A DNA stretch of 64,000 nt from Methanobacteriota archaeon. Its GTDB lineage: Archaea > Halobacteriota > Methanosarcinia > Methanosarcinales > Methanosarcinaceae. A program made the translations under genes and the position numbers. Each line of letters opens with the position of its first letter. The stretch's first letter is position 1. The notes beneath the pieces are model-generated. The model saw only the letters and a program-made list of their open reading frames with translations. It made no database searches and was not told where the DNA came from. Shown one piece after another: positions 1 to 8,953 of this stretch. The stretch is taken from assembly GCA_023399215.1 (NCBI GenBank), contig JAEWQJ010000004.1, positions 61,493 through 125,492 on the forward strand. The letters are read 5' to 3'.

Positions 1-821
1 TTCTGATTAGCGTAGGAAGAAGGAATTTCGGCTATGTCAACCTGTCCTGATTTAGCTGCCGCAAAAGCTGTGTCTGACTGCATGAAGAGTAAAGTTAATT
101 TCTTAAAGTACGGTTTCTGGCCATAATAATCCGGATTTGCTTCAAAGATTGCCTGCTGGCCTTTGTCCCATTCTACGAATCGGTATGGACCTGACCCGAT
201 AGGATGTTCTCCGTAAGTCTCATTGTAAGCATGTTCAGGCACAATCCCGAGAGCTGCAAGCTTGTGAATAAAAGTCGTTTGCGGGTCATTTAATGTGAAT
301 TCAACCGTGTAGTTATCGAGGGCTACCGCATTTTTCAGCACTGAGAGATCGACTCCACTCGAATTTGCTGCGGTATTAAACGTGAATGCTACATCCCTGG
401 CAGTTAAAGGCACCCCATCATGGAATTTAACGTCGTCTCTTATATTAACAGTCCAGGTAAACCCATCGTCACTAACAGAATAATTTGTCGCTAAATCATT
501 AATCAGAGACCCATTACTATCCTTTTTAAAAAGAGTACTTTGGACCAGCGGTTCACGGCTATAGCCCCATCCTGTAATCGGATTAAAACCGGTCTCCGGC
601 TCTCCGCCATGGGTCCCTACGGCTGCCACCAGCTCATCCGAGCCCTGAGAAGTTGATTCATTCGAATCTCCGGAAGCTAAATCACTCGAACCTCCGGAAA
701 CCGATTCATCCGACACCCCGGAAGCCGAACTGGCTGGCTCATTACCTGGCATGAAAGCAATAGCAGCAGCAATAATTATGACTATTGCCCCTATTAAGAT
801 ATATTGCTGATTTTTCTTGAT
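1..821 (-). CDS. Oligopeptide/nickel-type ABC transporter solute-binding protein, 3' end outside window, no canonical start codon
   Basis: Reading leftward there is an uninterrupted frame of about 270 codons. It begins with a short Lys/Asn/Gln-rich stretch, one hydrophobic segment (ILIGAIVIIIAAAIAF) and a Ser/Glu/Gly-rich linker, the usual layout of archaeal anchored binding proteins. It continues with the SBP family 5 (DppA/OppA/NikA) pattern, including GWGYSREPLVQSTLF, VSDDGFTWTVNIRDDVKFHD and GSGPYRFVEWDKGQ. Such proteins capture peptides or nickel outside the membrane for an ABC permease; the permease genes would lie off the left edge. The frame opens directly after a TGA with ATC AAG AAA. 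A strong GGAGGA motif sits 6 nt before that ATC, so ATC occupies the start position. The only in-frame ATG (752) lies after the membrane anchor. The gene uses a non-AUG start, is mutated, or carries a sequence error. Confidence 0.85.
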   Translation of the reverse strand, partial: MKKNQQYILIGAIVIIIAAAIAFMPGNEPASSASGVSDESVSGGSSDLASGDSNESTSQGSDELVAAVGTHGGEPETGFNPITGWGYSREPLVQSTLFKKDSNGSLINDLATNYSVSDDGFTWTVNIRDDVKFHDGVPLTARDVAFTFNTAANSSGVDLSVLKNAVALDNYTVEFTLNDPQTTFIHKLAALGIVPEHAYNETYGEHPIGSGPYRFVEWDKGQQAIFEANPDYYGQKPYFKKLTLLFMQSDTAFAAAKSGQVDIAEIPSSYANQ

Positions 822-1384
822 TCAGACTCCTCCTTTCTCGTCGTTATATTAAATTATTTTAATAGTATTGCCTACCAGTAGTGTTTTTCAGTAATTTTAA
901 ATCAATTAGATAACACGTTATTGAGAAAACATAATAATATAGCAATATTTTTTTGACAAAAATTAAGATGAACTAGACTAGACTCGTTTTGCTATAAATA
1001 CATTTCTAAATATATGTAATACTAATATAGCAATTACATAAGATTAAATAATACAAAATAATATTTTTATTCGCTTGTCATTTTTGGATTGAATTCAGTG
1101 TCGGAGTGAAGAAAATAGTTTAAACTCGGCGTTTTTAAAAAATAGCAAAACCAGTATTGAATTAAACCGGCTCTTAAATCTACTTAAGACGCCTTTAAAT
1201 ACAAAAGTTAAATAGAAAGAAAGGTATATACCAGAATGTTTCCAAACTGCTTGTTTCCAAACTGCTAGAAACCCTGTTTTTCTTGTATTTATAAAGGGTT
1301 TGATAATTTTCCAACAAGAATTTTAGCCCCGAAATTGGGCTCATTTCAGGCCTTTTCTAGCCAAATAACGGAAATTTTTGCCCT
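822..1384. other. Intergenic, AT-rich
   Basis: No convincing coding frame on either strand. Several TATA-like AT-rich stretches lie around 840-1080 and could hold the promoter of the leftward binding-protein gene. A direct repeat of a short motif (tttccaaactgct) occurs near 1239-1265. Nothing else is supported. Confidence 0.5.
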
Positions 1385-1537
1385 ATTCGTGAGCAAGATC
1401 CACTAAAACAAGGATTGAAACCTACAGCCTTTGGGTATACATTCCCAAAAAGCTCGATTTGTGAGCAATACTTTTTAAATAAGTTGTGCATATACTATTC
1501 GCGAGCAAGGTCCATTAAAAAAGGAAAGGATTGAAAC
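1385..1537 (+). CRISPR. Decayed CRISPR repeat remnant, no cas genes
   Basis: A 37-nt unit at 1385-1421 (attcgtgagcaagatccact, ending in aaggattgaaac) is followed by a second at 1497-1537 that differs by point changes and a 4-nt expansion. Between them, at about 1456-1483, is a third degraded start (gatttgtgagcaa), 72 nt after the first, which fits one repeat plus a 35-36 nt spacer. The ending ATTGAAAC is the classic 3' end of type I/III repeats, and the motif resembles Methanosarcina CRISPR repeats as I remember them. No cas gene is in the window, so this is an isolated relic. Confidence 0.7.
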
Positions 1538-1566
1538 TTTTTTATTTTTGCGAAGTATATCAGGCG

Positions 1567-1956
1567 ATGAAAATGCTAGATTTCCTTAAAAATTTATTTG
1601 GTAGTAGAAATAATAATAAAACCCAAATAAGTAAGCCAAAATATGTTAAGGCGTTTGGAGATAGAGTTATACACTGTAACATGGCTCGCATATTTACCGG
1701 AAAAGTAACAAGTGTAGGTAAATGGGGTGATGATTACGAGAAAAGTTATAGGTATAATGTAATATCGGGTAAAGTTAAAATTAGAAAGGTAAAAGCTATA
1801 ACATTACATAGGAGTTGGGGTGGCACAATTAAGTTTTTTATGTTTTATCCTGTTACTGGATATGCAGAAATAGAAGCCGATGGTACAAGAATTATGTTAC
1901 ACAAATATAATGGATACGAAAAAGAGATGATTTATAAGCAGAAGTTAAGATTATGA
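1567..1956 (+). CDS. Hypothetical protein, 129 aa, next to CRISPR relic
   Basis: Starts at ATG 1567 (MKMLDFLKNLFGSR). An earlier in-frame TTG at 1531 lies inside the degraded CRISPR repeat and is unlikely to be the real start. The protein is basic, soluble and rich in Lys, Arg, Tyr and aromatics (HRSWGGTIKFFMFYPVTGYA), with no signal peptide or membrane segment. I do not recognise a family. It is AT-richer than the housekeeping genes and is flanked on both sides by CRISPR-repeat fragments, which suggests acquired or residual accessory DNA. Could be a recent insertion into an old array. Coding status is moderately likely from length. Confidence 0.55.
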   Translation: MKMLDFLKNLFGSRNNNKTQISKPKYVKAFGDRVIHCNMARIFTGKVTSVGKWGDDYEKSYRYNVISGKVKIRKVKAITLHRSWGGTIKFFMFYPVTGYAEIEADGTRIMLHKYNGYEKEMIYKQKLRL

Positions 1957-2031
1957 TTTTTACTTTTACTAAGTAAGACAATTTTATAGTGATATTTATC
2001 AATTTGTGAATATATTCATTTTTAACTTAAC

Positions 2032-2052
2032 ATTCTTAAGCAAGATCCAATG
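2032..2052 (+). repeat. Third, isolated CRISPR-repeat fragment
   Basis: attcttaagcaagatccaat matches the first 20 nt of the repeat at 1385 with a few mismatches. The second half (AAGGATTGAAAC) is absent. It lies on the other side of the 129-aa ORF, as if the array had been split and eroded. Confidence 0.45.
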
Positions 2053-2095
2053 ATCGTTTTTAAAACATGAATACATTAACTCTCCACCGGAAGAG

Positions 2096-2356
2096 ATGCG
2101 CTTTAACTACGTAGTGGACATTTATACGAAGTGGTACCGCAGCTATTTTTACTTCTGCGCGAAGTACGCATGCCCGTACCCGCAGGCTATATCTCTATTT
2201 TTTGAAACAAAGTTCACACGCATGGAATATGCGGGAAATAGGCTTTTCAACCTTTCATACATGAGGCATACGGGAACGTGGTTTGAAATTTATAGAGATT
2301 TATCTATAGACGAATGTTTAGAAACAATCAAGGATCTGCCCCACTTTCAGCCATAA
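2096..2356 (+). CDS. Conserved small hypothetical protein, 86 aa
   Basis: Starts at ATG 2096, preceded by a GGAAGAG element a few nt upstream. The protein is aromatic-rich (FNYVVDIYTKWYRSYFYFC) with a central FFETKFTRMEYAGNRLFNLSYMRHTG-type segment and an acidic C-terminal third (SIDECLETIKDLP). I recall very similar short ORFs in other Methanosarcina genomes but know no function. There is no membrane helix and no obvious metal site beyond scattered Cys. It stands alone, without an operon partner on this strand within 300 nt. Confidence 0.65.
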   Translation: MRFNYVVDIYTKWYRSYFYFCAKYACPYPQAISLFFETKFTRMEYAGNRLFNLSYMRHTGTWFEIYRDLSIDECLETIKDLPHFQP

Positions 2357-2662
2357 AAGAAATCATAAAAGGAATTCATATACAGACTATCGGTTTTATC
2401 CTTTTTAGAAATCATTGAATAGCATAAAATAGCATTGAAGATTCCCAAATATTTGAGAACGTTATCGAATATTATTGGACGTCGTTAGATGCTTTTGAGC
2501 ATTATGAAATATTATTGAAGATTATAGGATATTATTGAATAGTATCTAAGATTAGCAAAAATTAATGAATATTGCCAGAAATTAATGAATATTAGCAGAA
2601 GCTAACGAACGGTAGCAGAAATTAGTTGATGTTAGCGGTCGTTTATTCTGGGGAATAACCGT
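2357..2662. repeat. Degenerate tandem repeats in intergenic region
   Basis: About 240 nt (2400-2640) consist of imperfect repeats of GAATATTA/GAAGATTA-type units. The clearest are successive copies of agcagaaattaatgaatatt between about 2550 and 2625. No coding frame is preserved. The array ends just before the ATG of the next gene and may form its leader. Confidence 0.6.
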
Positions 2663-3229
2663 ATGAAAGACACGTTTAAAAAGATATACCAGTTAAAACT
2701 TTCAATAAAAGGTATTAGTCCTAAAATCTGGCGGCGAATCCAGGTCCCGGAGAATTATACTTTTCTGGACCTTCATAAGGCTATTCAGACTGTAATGAAC
2801 TGGAAAGATTACCATTTGCATGAATTCGAGGTGCAAAACCCAAAAACCGGAGATCTTGACAAAATAGGGGAAACAGATGACGGTTGTGAAACTTTCTGTG
2901 AACCCCTTGTACCGGAAAATAAGGCTAAGCTTTCCAAATACTTCACTCCGGAAAATAAGGTTGCTCTGTACACCTACGATTTCGAGGACAACTGGGAGAT
3001 AAAAGTCCGGCTTGAGGAAATCCTTCCGAAAAAAAAAGGAGCGAAATATCCAGTCTGCACTGCAGGAAAAAGAGCAGCAGCCCCTGAAGATATAGGAGGA
3101 ATAGGGGGCTATGAAGAGATGCTCGATATCCTGGAAGACCCTGAACATGAGGAATACGAACATACAGTGGCGTGGCTGGGGAAAAATTTTGATCCAGAGT
3201 ACTTTAAACCAAAAGATATTGCTTTCTGA
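2663..3229 (+). CDS. Plasmid pRiA4b ORF-3 family protein
   Basis: 188 aa, ATG at 2663. The N-terminal half carries the family signature YQLKLSIKGISPKIWRRIQV, then FLDLHKAIQTVMNWKDYHLHEF and later YTYDFEDNWEIKVRLEEI, with the C-terminal PPED-equivalent block AAPEDIGGIGGYEEMLDIL. The family is found on plasmids, next to transposons and on chromosomes of many bacteria and archaea. Its biochemical function is unknown and it is typically monocistronic, as here. Length is normal. The upstream tandem repeats may contain or displace its promoter. Confidence 0.9.
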   Translation: MKDTFKKIYQLKLSIKGISPKIWRRIQVPENYTFLDLHKAIQTVMNWKDYHLHEFEVQNPKTGDLDKIGETDDGCETFCEPLVPENKAKLSKYFTPENKVALYTYDFEDNWEIKVRLEEILPKKKGAKYPVCTAGKRAAAPEDIGGIGGYEEMLDILEDPEHEEYEHTVAWLGKNFDPEYFKPKDIAF

Positions 3230-3593
3230 AGGAGCGATAAATTATTCATTTTTTTAAAGAGCATTGTTTCATGCCTAAATTTTGTAGTTCAACTTTTGCA
3301 TGAAAAACGAATTTATCTGTGAATAAGCTGACACGAGGTAGTTATACCTGACTTATTCATAGCTTTTTCTTGCTAGAATTGACAGACTAGTGTCAAGAAA
3401 ATATAGTTATTGATCATATAGTAAACTTGAATCATTATGTGCGGATGAGAAGATAGCAATGATTATGCACAATAATTAAATTGTTGACACTAGATTTTTC
3501 CGTCATCTGTCATGGGGAAGTAACTATCACAAAAACACTAAAACCAAAACCTAAAATAACCCCCAAAGTCATTACATAACAGGGTGAAAAATT
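3230..3593. other. Intergenic with a short inverted-repeat-bounded element
   Basis: At 3387-3493 a 107-bp AT-rich segment is bounded by perfect 10-bp inverted repeats CTAGTGTCAA and TTGACACTAG. No ORF lies inside, so it looks like a miniature inverted-repeat element or a large hairpin. A second imperfect dyad (GAATAAG with CTTATTC) lies at about 3320-3360 and could act as a terminator for the preceding gene. No other feature is seen. Confidence 0.4.
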
Positions 3594-4076
3594 ATGACCT
3601 CCGAACTAGAAACTCCTGAATGTTGCCCCCGTTTTGACCCCTCCCCCTGGGACGGAAAATTGTTTGAATGGAACAATAAAAGGTTCATCAAGGATTCGGT
3701 TACCACACAGTTTTACATGCCTCTGAATTTTGGAGAGGTAATAACGCGGATGAACGAGAAAGTCTCCAGGGCAGGCGCAGAAATGCCGGACTGGCTGTGT
3801 TTGTCGGATCATACCTCGGAATCAAATATGGACATTTATCTGGCTGTCGATAAAGAAGTGGAAGATGCCGAAAACGTAACACTGAGCGGGAAATTTTTGA
3901 GCAAAGTCTATGAAGGAGACTTCGAAAATACAGGAGAATGGTGCCAGGACTTTGAAGCCTATGCAAAAAGCCAGGACCTGGAAATCAAGAAATGGTACAT
4001 GTGGTATACTACCTGTCCGGCCTGTGCCGAAAAATACGGGAAAAACTACATCGTGATTATTTCCGAAGTTGAATAA
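3594..4076 (+). CDS. Conserved hypothetical protein, 160 aa (often labelled hydrolase)
   Basis: Starts at ATG 3594 behind GGGTGAAAAATT. The N-terminus has ECCPRFDPSPWDGKLFEWNN, the centre has MPLNFGEVITRMNEKV, and the C-terminus has WYTTCPACAEKYGKNYIVII with a CxxC pair. I recognise this as a family shared by methanogens and anaerobic bacteria that is commonly but weakly annotated as hydrolase; I know no demonstrated activity. The conserved CC and CxxC cysteines could bind metal. Soluble, single-gene unit. Confidence 0.75.
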   Translation: MTSELETPECCPRFDPSPWDGKLFEWNNKRFIKDSVTTQFYMPLNFGEVITRMNEKVSRAGAEMPDWLCLSDHTSESNMDIYLAVDKEVEDAENVTLSGKFLSKVYEGDFENTGEWCQDFEAYAKSQDLEIKKWYMWYTTCPACAEKYGKNYIVIISEVE

Positions 4077-4229
4077 AAGTAAAGTGATAATACCTGAGTT
4101 TTTAGTCAGCATTCTCCTGACAGAACGCGGATAAAGCGAGCGAGCGTTTGCTTAGCGAGCAGAAGCTCTACAATCTTCTGTTTTCAGTCGTCTTTAAATC
4201 TCATAAACTATCTACTACTCCTGATCGAC

Positions 4230-5267
4230 GTGGCACGGAGAAAACAATTTGAGAAGCCCCTGCATGGGGATAAGGAAAGCCTGCGCTTTGCGACCCCTGA
4301 GCCAATTGCTCGCTACAGGGCGCAGCGTTTGAGATGTAAAATTCTGGCTGACATAAGCTGCGGAATAGGAGGGCAAACCGTCTTTTTTGCCCAACAATGC
4401 GAGTTCGTATATGCAGTGGAAATCGACCCCAAAAAAATCGAGTATGCAAAACAGAACTGCGCAATGTACGGACTTGACAACGTGAAATTCATTTGCGGAG
4501 ACGCTCTTGACCCGAAAGTCATAGAGCAGATCCCGGCCGTTGATATAATATTTTCTGACCCCTTCCGCCCGGCCGAAGAAAGCGAAAGGCATGTCTCAAG
4601 CCTTGAGCCTGGGATTCCGAATGTACTGGCTGCTTACGAAGAAAAAACCCGAAATTTTGCTTTTGAAGCTCCGCCCCAGATGCCGCCTGAAAGGATTCCT
4701 TTTGACTGCGAAAAAGAATACATCTCGCTGGACGGGCAGCTCAATCGCCTTACCCTTTACTTCGGCGGGCTGAAGCAGTACGACTGCATGGCTGTAGCTC
4801 TGCCTGCAGGCGAAGGGCTGGTTTCAAAATATGGGCTCCCGCAGGTAAAGGAAACAGACAAAATGAAACTTAATGCCTACGAGCCTGAACCTTCAGTAGT
4901 CGCAGCTGGACTGCTGCCTGAGCTTGTGGAATCCATGATGCAGATGGCAGGGCCTCTCATGGGAGGTTTTGAGCTTTTCAGAGTTGACAAAAAAAGGCTT
5001 TTATTGACATCGGATGCCCTGATAAAACAGTCCATGATCAAAAATCATTACCTTGTACTGAAAATCTGCTCCTTTGAACCAAAAGAGATCAATAAATTCT
5101 TGAAAGGCCAGAATATTGGGAGTGTTGTACTCAGGGCAGGAGTAAAGCCCGAAGAATACTGGGAAGTGCGAAACGAGGTTGAAAAAGGCCTTGAAGGAAA
5201 TAAAACCGTGCATCTCTTTGTAAAAGACGGGATTGCAATCCTTTGTGAAGTTATCTTTAATGATTGA
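4230..5267 (+). CDS. SAM-dependent methyltransferase with C-terminal THUMP-like region
   Basis: 345 aa from a GTG start at 4230. Class I methyltransferase motifs are visible: motif I LADISCGIGGQTVFFAQ (residues about 40-56), the acidic loop VYAVEIDPKKIEYAKQN, and the motif IV position VDIIFSDPFRP. The C-terminal third (KSVVLRAG-like GSVVLRAGVKPEEYWEVRNEVEKG) resembles the THUMP-like domain fused to archaeal rRNA/tRNA methyltransferases. Substrate cannot be read from sequence; an RNA base is plausible given the domain. It converges on alaS with about 145 nt between the stop codons. Confidence 0.8.
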   Translation: MARRKQFEKPLHGDKESLRFATPEPIARYRAQRLRCKILADISCGIGGQTVFFAQQCEFVYAVEIDPKKIEYAKQNCAMYGLDNVKFICGDALDPKVIEQIPAVDIIFSDPFRPAEESERHVSSLEPGIPNVLAAYEEKTRNFAFEAPPQMPPERIPFDCEKEYISLDGQLNRLTLYFGGLKQYDCMAVALPAGEGLVSKYGLPQVKETDKMKLNAYEPEPSVVAAGLLPELVESMMQMAGPLMGGFELFRVDKKRLLLTSDALIKQSMIKNHYLVLKICSFEPKEINKFLKGQNIGSVVLRAGVKPEEYWEVRNEVEKGLEGNKTVHLFVKDGIAILCEVIFND

Positions 5268-5412
5268 AAAACCAATTGAAAAAAGATTGAAAAAAGAAGT
5301 GAAAGGGAAGAAAAAAGTAAAAGAAGAAATTGCCGGGAATTTAAAACCCGGTATCTTCAGGCTTACCTGTAGACTTCCTTTTTTCATTACTGTAGACTTT
5401 TTTATTTCAGGC

Positions 5413-8184
5413 TTACTTGCAGACTTCTTTTACGAGTTCAAGCCCACGGGCAAGCGCGTCCTGAATTTTTGAGGGGTCAGTTCCACCGCCCATAGCAAGA
5501 GCAGGTTTTCCGCCTCCGCCTCCGCTTACAAGCTTCGACATCTCGCGGACAAGGCTGCCTGCATTGATTCCGCAGCTTAAGGCTTTTTGTCCGGCAGATG
5601 CAACGAGCTTAACTCCTTCGGCATCACTTGCGAGAAGAGCTACCACGTCTTCATATTTCATGAGTTCAGTAGCGGTCTTCTGGAGTTCAAGGGAATCAGC
5701 TTCAGGAATGAATTCGGCAATAACCTTGAGACCTGAAACCTCAGAAGCTCCTCCCAGCAGCCTGTAAACCCTGGCGCGGGCAACTTCTTCCTTGAGTTTT
5801 TCGTTTTCTTTCTTGAGGTCTTTCCATTCCCCGAAGAAACGCTCAACACTTGCAGGAAGCTGTTCTGGAGGCACACTCAGGGTCTTTGCGGAATCTGCCA
5901 GGAGCGAATCTATATTTTGCATGGCACGGACAGCTGCAACTCCTGCTGCAAACTCAACTCTTTCAACTCCATCCTGGATCCTCTCGGTTCTCAGGATTTT
6001 GATCGGGCCGACAACTCCTGTACTGACGCAGTGCGTACCCGCACAGGCCTCAACATCGTCTCCGACCTTTACAACTCTAATTTTTTCTCCTGGAGGCACT
6101 CCACCCTGATAGAGTCCAAAGCCGTATTCCTGCTCAGCTTCAGTTCTTGGCATCCACTCCGTAACAACCCGCTTGTTTTCCATAACCATGCGATTTGCCA
6201 GAAGCTCTATCTGCTTTATTTCATCAGGGGAGATATGCTTGTAATGTGAAAGGTCAAGCCTGGAGTGGTCCTCAAACTTCTGGGCACCGGCCTGCCAGAT
6301 GTGTTTTCCAAGGACTTTCCTGGCTGCATCGTTTACGATATGGGTTGCCGTGTGGTGCCTGGCAAGGGTCATCCTGCGCCTTTCATCCACTTTACCGTTT
6401 ACAATGTCACCCTTGCGGATATCAAGATTCCCATCAGGGTTCTCTATGGTATGTACTATTACGCCGTCGTAGACCTGGACGTCCACAACCTTGTATACTG
6501 CATATCCGGTAGCGATTGTTCCCATATCTGCAGGCTGTCCACCGCCTTCGGCGTAGAAAAAGGTGTTATCCAGCACTATGTTGTTGTCAAAGACATCCAG
6601 TACAACAGCCTCGAATTCCAGGCGCGTGGGCTCGTCATAGAAACTGCGCTTTGTCTTCGGGAGGTGTTTAAGCCGGTCTGCAAACGGAACTACTTTTTCT
6701 TCCTTTTCCTCGGCCTTGTTATGCAGTTCACCAACAATGGAATAGAAATTGTCAGGGAATTCTACACCCACTCCTATTTCGGATGCTACTTCTTTTGCCA
6801 TCTCGGGCGGGATTCCGTGGGAATCGTAAAGTTCAGTTAACTGAGATAAAGGAATCTTTTCCCCGGTTTTCTTGAAATGAGATGCCGATTTCTGAATGAT
6901 TCTGCGGCCTTTCTCCATTGTATTGCGGAACTTCTCTTCTTCGGATTCCAGGATATCCTGTATGACCGGGAAATTTTCCCTGAATTCTGGATACTCCGGC
7001 ATATTCTTTATATGCATATCCATAATCTCGGAAAGCGGGGTACGGATGTCAAGGTCATCCATCATGCGTAAAGTCCGCCTGATGACAAGCCTTGCGAGGT
7101 ACCCTGCTTTAACGTTCGAGGGAATAATCCCGTCTCCAAGCATGAAAGTCAGACAGCGTGTATGGTCAGTAATTGCATAGACCTTTTCTACAGGTTCCAT
7201 TATAGCCGAGAGCTTATCCACGGTCATTCCGATACTTGAAGCAACCTTTTTCCTGAGTTCCAGAAGGTTTGACTGTTCACTTACATCCATAAACCCTGCA
7301 AGCCGAGCATTCTGAGCCAGGATATTCGCATATTCGGAGTTATCCAGTTCATGCTCAAGCCCTGCAAGCCCCATGAGTTCGTTTACTATGCCAGGGAAAA
7401 GTGCGTCATAGATTGTAGGTGAACCCTTAGAAGCCCAGACGAAACGTTCGAGCCCGTATCCGGTATCAACAATGTAGTTATCCATCTTCGAATAAGTATC
7501 ACCTTTGATGAGAATGTCACCCTTTTTGTCGGCTTTCAGGTCCATGAAAACAAGGGTAGCAAGCTCAAGCCCATGTACAAGAACCTCAACGCAGGGCCCT
7601 GCATTTCCTCCACCTGCCCAGGGCTCTTCCTTGTAACTTACAGCAAAGGGATCTAACTTAAGTGAGGTAAGGAGTTCATCACAGAGTTCCATGGCATGTT
7701 CTTTCCAGTAGATTTCGTGATCCCTTTTATTGAAGGCATGATGTGCCATCATTTCAAAAGTTGTAAGATGGCGCCCACTCCTGCCCACCGAGTCCAAGTC
7801 GTTCAGGCGAATGCAGGGCTGGGAAATCACTAGGGGATTTGCAGGTGGGGGAACCTGTCCTGAAGTTACGAAAGGCTGAAAATCTGCAATGGACGCAATG
7901 GTAAGATAAAGGTCATCTCTCCAGCGGGCAACTACAGGATAACGGTCGATCCTTGTGTGCTCTCTCTCCTCAAAGAATGAGAGGTAATATTCACGCATCT
8001 GGGAGATATCAAATTCCCTGGAAAAAATCGGGTTTCCTATAAAGGTATAGGGATCGCAGGGCGCGTCTCCGCATGTTTTTCGGTCAGGGTCACGTGTCCA
8101 GAAGAATTTGCCACATGACTGGCACTGCTTCCGGACGAACCCGTTATTTTTGAAAAATTCAAGTTGATATTCATCTTCAAGCAT
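5413..8184 (-). CDS. alaS: Alanyl-tRNA synthetase (archaeal type)
   Basis: 923 aa from the ATG at 8184, which is preceded by CCGGAGAGATTGTT, a usable ribosome site. The open frame extends 18 codons further but without that support. It has the archaeal N-terminal Cys cluster CQSCGKFFWTRD...CGDAPCDPYTFIG, the class II aminoacylation core (FEMMAHHAFNKRDHEIYWKEHAMELCDELL), the editing-domain metal motif RHHTATHIVNDAARK with distal CAGTHCVSTG, and a C-terminal oligomerisation/DHHA1 part ending in SGGGGGKPALAMGGG. It charges tRNA-Ala and hydrolyses Ser/Gly-tRNA-Ala. Length and order are normal for archaea. A palindromic TTTATATAAA at 8351-8360 may be its TATA box. Confidence 0.98.
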   Translation of the reverse strand: MLEDEYQLEFFKNNGFVRKQCQSCGKFFWTRDPDRKTCGDAPCDPYTFIGNPIFSREFDISQMREYYLSFFEEREHTRIDRYPVVARWRDDLYLTIASIADFQPFVTSGQVPPPANPLVISQPCIRLNDLDSVGRSGRHLTTFEMMAHHAFNKRDHEIYWKEHAMELCDELLTSLKLDPFAVSYKEEPWAGGGNAGPCVEVLVHGLELATLVFMDLKADKKGDILIKGDTYSKMDNYIVDTGYGLERFVWASKGSPTIYDALFPGIVNELMGLAGLEHELDNSEYANILAQNARLAGFMDVSEQSNLLELRKKVASSIGMTVDKLSAIMEPVEKVYAITDHTRCLTFMLGDGIIPSNVKAGYLARLVIRRTLRMMDDLDIRTPLSEIMDMHIKNMPEYPEFRENFPVIQDILESEEEKFRNTMEKGRRIIQKSASHFKKTGEKIPLSQLTELYDSHGIPPEMAKEVASEIGVGVEFPDNFYSIVGELHNKAEEKEEKVVPFADRLKHLPKTKRSFYDEPTRLEFEAVVLDVFDNNIVLDNTFFYAEGGGQPADMGTIATGYAVYKVVDVQVYDGVIVHTIENPDGNLDIRKGDIVNGKVDERRRMTLARHHTATHIVNDAARKVLGKHIWQAGAQKFEDHSRLDLSHYKHISPDEIKQIELLANRMVMENKRVVTEWMPRTEAEQEYGFGLYQGGVPPGEKIRVVKVGDDVEACAGTHCVSTGVVGPIKILRTERIQDGVERVEFAAGVAAVRAMQNIDSLLADSAKTLSVPPEQLPASVERFFGEWKDLKKENEKLKEEVARARVYRLLGGASEVSGLKVIAEFIPEADSLELQKTATELMKYEDVVALLASDAEGVKLVASAGQKALSCGINAGSLVREMSKLVSGGGGGKPALAMGGGTDPSKIQDALARGLELVKEVCK

Positions 8185-8692
8185 AACAATCTCTCCGGAG
8201 GGTTGGGTTTTGCTCTGCCCTGGTCTATCTGAAAACAAAAGGAGAAATACCCCAACTCAACCGTTTTAAGAAACTTCCAGGCACTTAAAGTGCACATACT
8301 GTGAAATTTTGAATTTCTATACAGTAATTCAGTGTATTTATCCATTCACTTTTATATAAATTATAGGGAACTGATTTGAAATAATGAAACACCTGTAAAT
8401 CGTGTGCGAATAATTTACAACTCGATGTTGCTTTTGCAGAATAAATAACTTACCAACATAACGAAATATATAATGAGTTTATATTAAAGCAACTACATAC
8501 TTATAGACTTTAACCTATTACAGAGATACTACAGAAAAACCTTATTCCTCATTTAAAAGGCAGGAAGTTATTCTTATTTAAACAAAATATAGGATTTGTA
8601 ATTCGAAGGCTCACCAAAAATAGGAGTTCGAAAAAAGATAATTCCTGCATCTTAAATCTTACCTGTATAGAATTCTTACCTGTATAGAATTC
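8185..8692. other. Intergenic between alaS and the CRM protein gene
   Basis: Holds the presumed alaS promoter (TATA-like TTTATATAAA at 8351-8360) and, at 8658-8708, a 17-bp tandem repeat tcttacctgtatagaat present two and a half to three times. The last copy overlaps the end of the adjacent leftward gene (stop at 8693), so the array looks like a serial duplication of that gene's last codons. The rest is AT-rich without a gene. Confidence 0.5.
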
Positions 8693-8953
8693 TTACCTGT
8701 ACAGAACCACGGTCCTTCCACGTACCTCTATCACAGTGGATCTCGTAGCAGCAGCAATTTCCTCCGCAATAACCTTTAAATCTTTTCCTTCTTCAGCGCT
8801 TTTCAGCACTTTTACCTTCACAAGCCTGCTAGCTTTTATCTGCTTATTCAGTTCCTCAATCAGAGTATCCGTTACACCATTCTTTCCGATGTTAAGAATA
8901 GGGGAAAGCTGATTTGCCTCGGCTTTTAACCTGTATAACTTTTCTTTCTCCAT
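8693..8953 (-). CDS. YhbY/CRS1-type CRM-domain RNA-binding protein
   Basis: 86 aa, ATG at 8953. The whole protein is one CRM domain: an N-terminal helix (MEKEKLYRLKAEANQLSPIL), the GxxG-like loop NIGKNGVTDTLIEELNKQI, a basic strand ASRLVKVKVLK, and the C-terminal RGRTVVLYR signature. Members associate with pre-ribosomal particles or RNA; in E. coli YhbY binds pre-50S. Archaeal copies are single-domain like this one. The stop codon lies within a 17-bp tandem repeat that re-creates the gene's last codons downstream. Confidence 0.93.
   Translation of the reverse strand: MEKEKLYRLKAEANQLSPILNIGKNGVTDTLIEELNKQIKASRLVKVKVLKSAEEGKDLKVIAEEIAAATRSTVIEVRGRTVVLYR

Noticed and set aside
2702..3163. 153-codon minus-strand ORF over the pRiA4b-type gene
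   Set aside because: Antisense shadow; the plus-strand protein has clear family motifs.
4140..4170. Self-similar gcgagcgagcg/gcttagcgagcag stretch before the methyltransferase gene, considered as a CRISPR or tRNA fragment
   Set aside because: No repeat-spacer periodicity and no cloverleaf can be drawn; it is only a short imperfect repeat.
6265..6840. 191-codon plus-strand ORF inside alaS
   Set aside because: It is the antisense shadow of a well-supported alaS reading frame.
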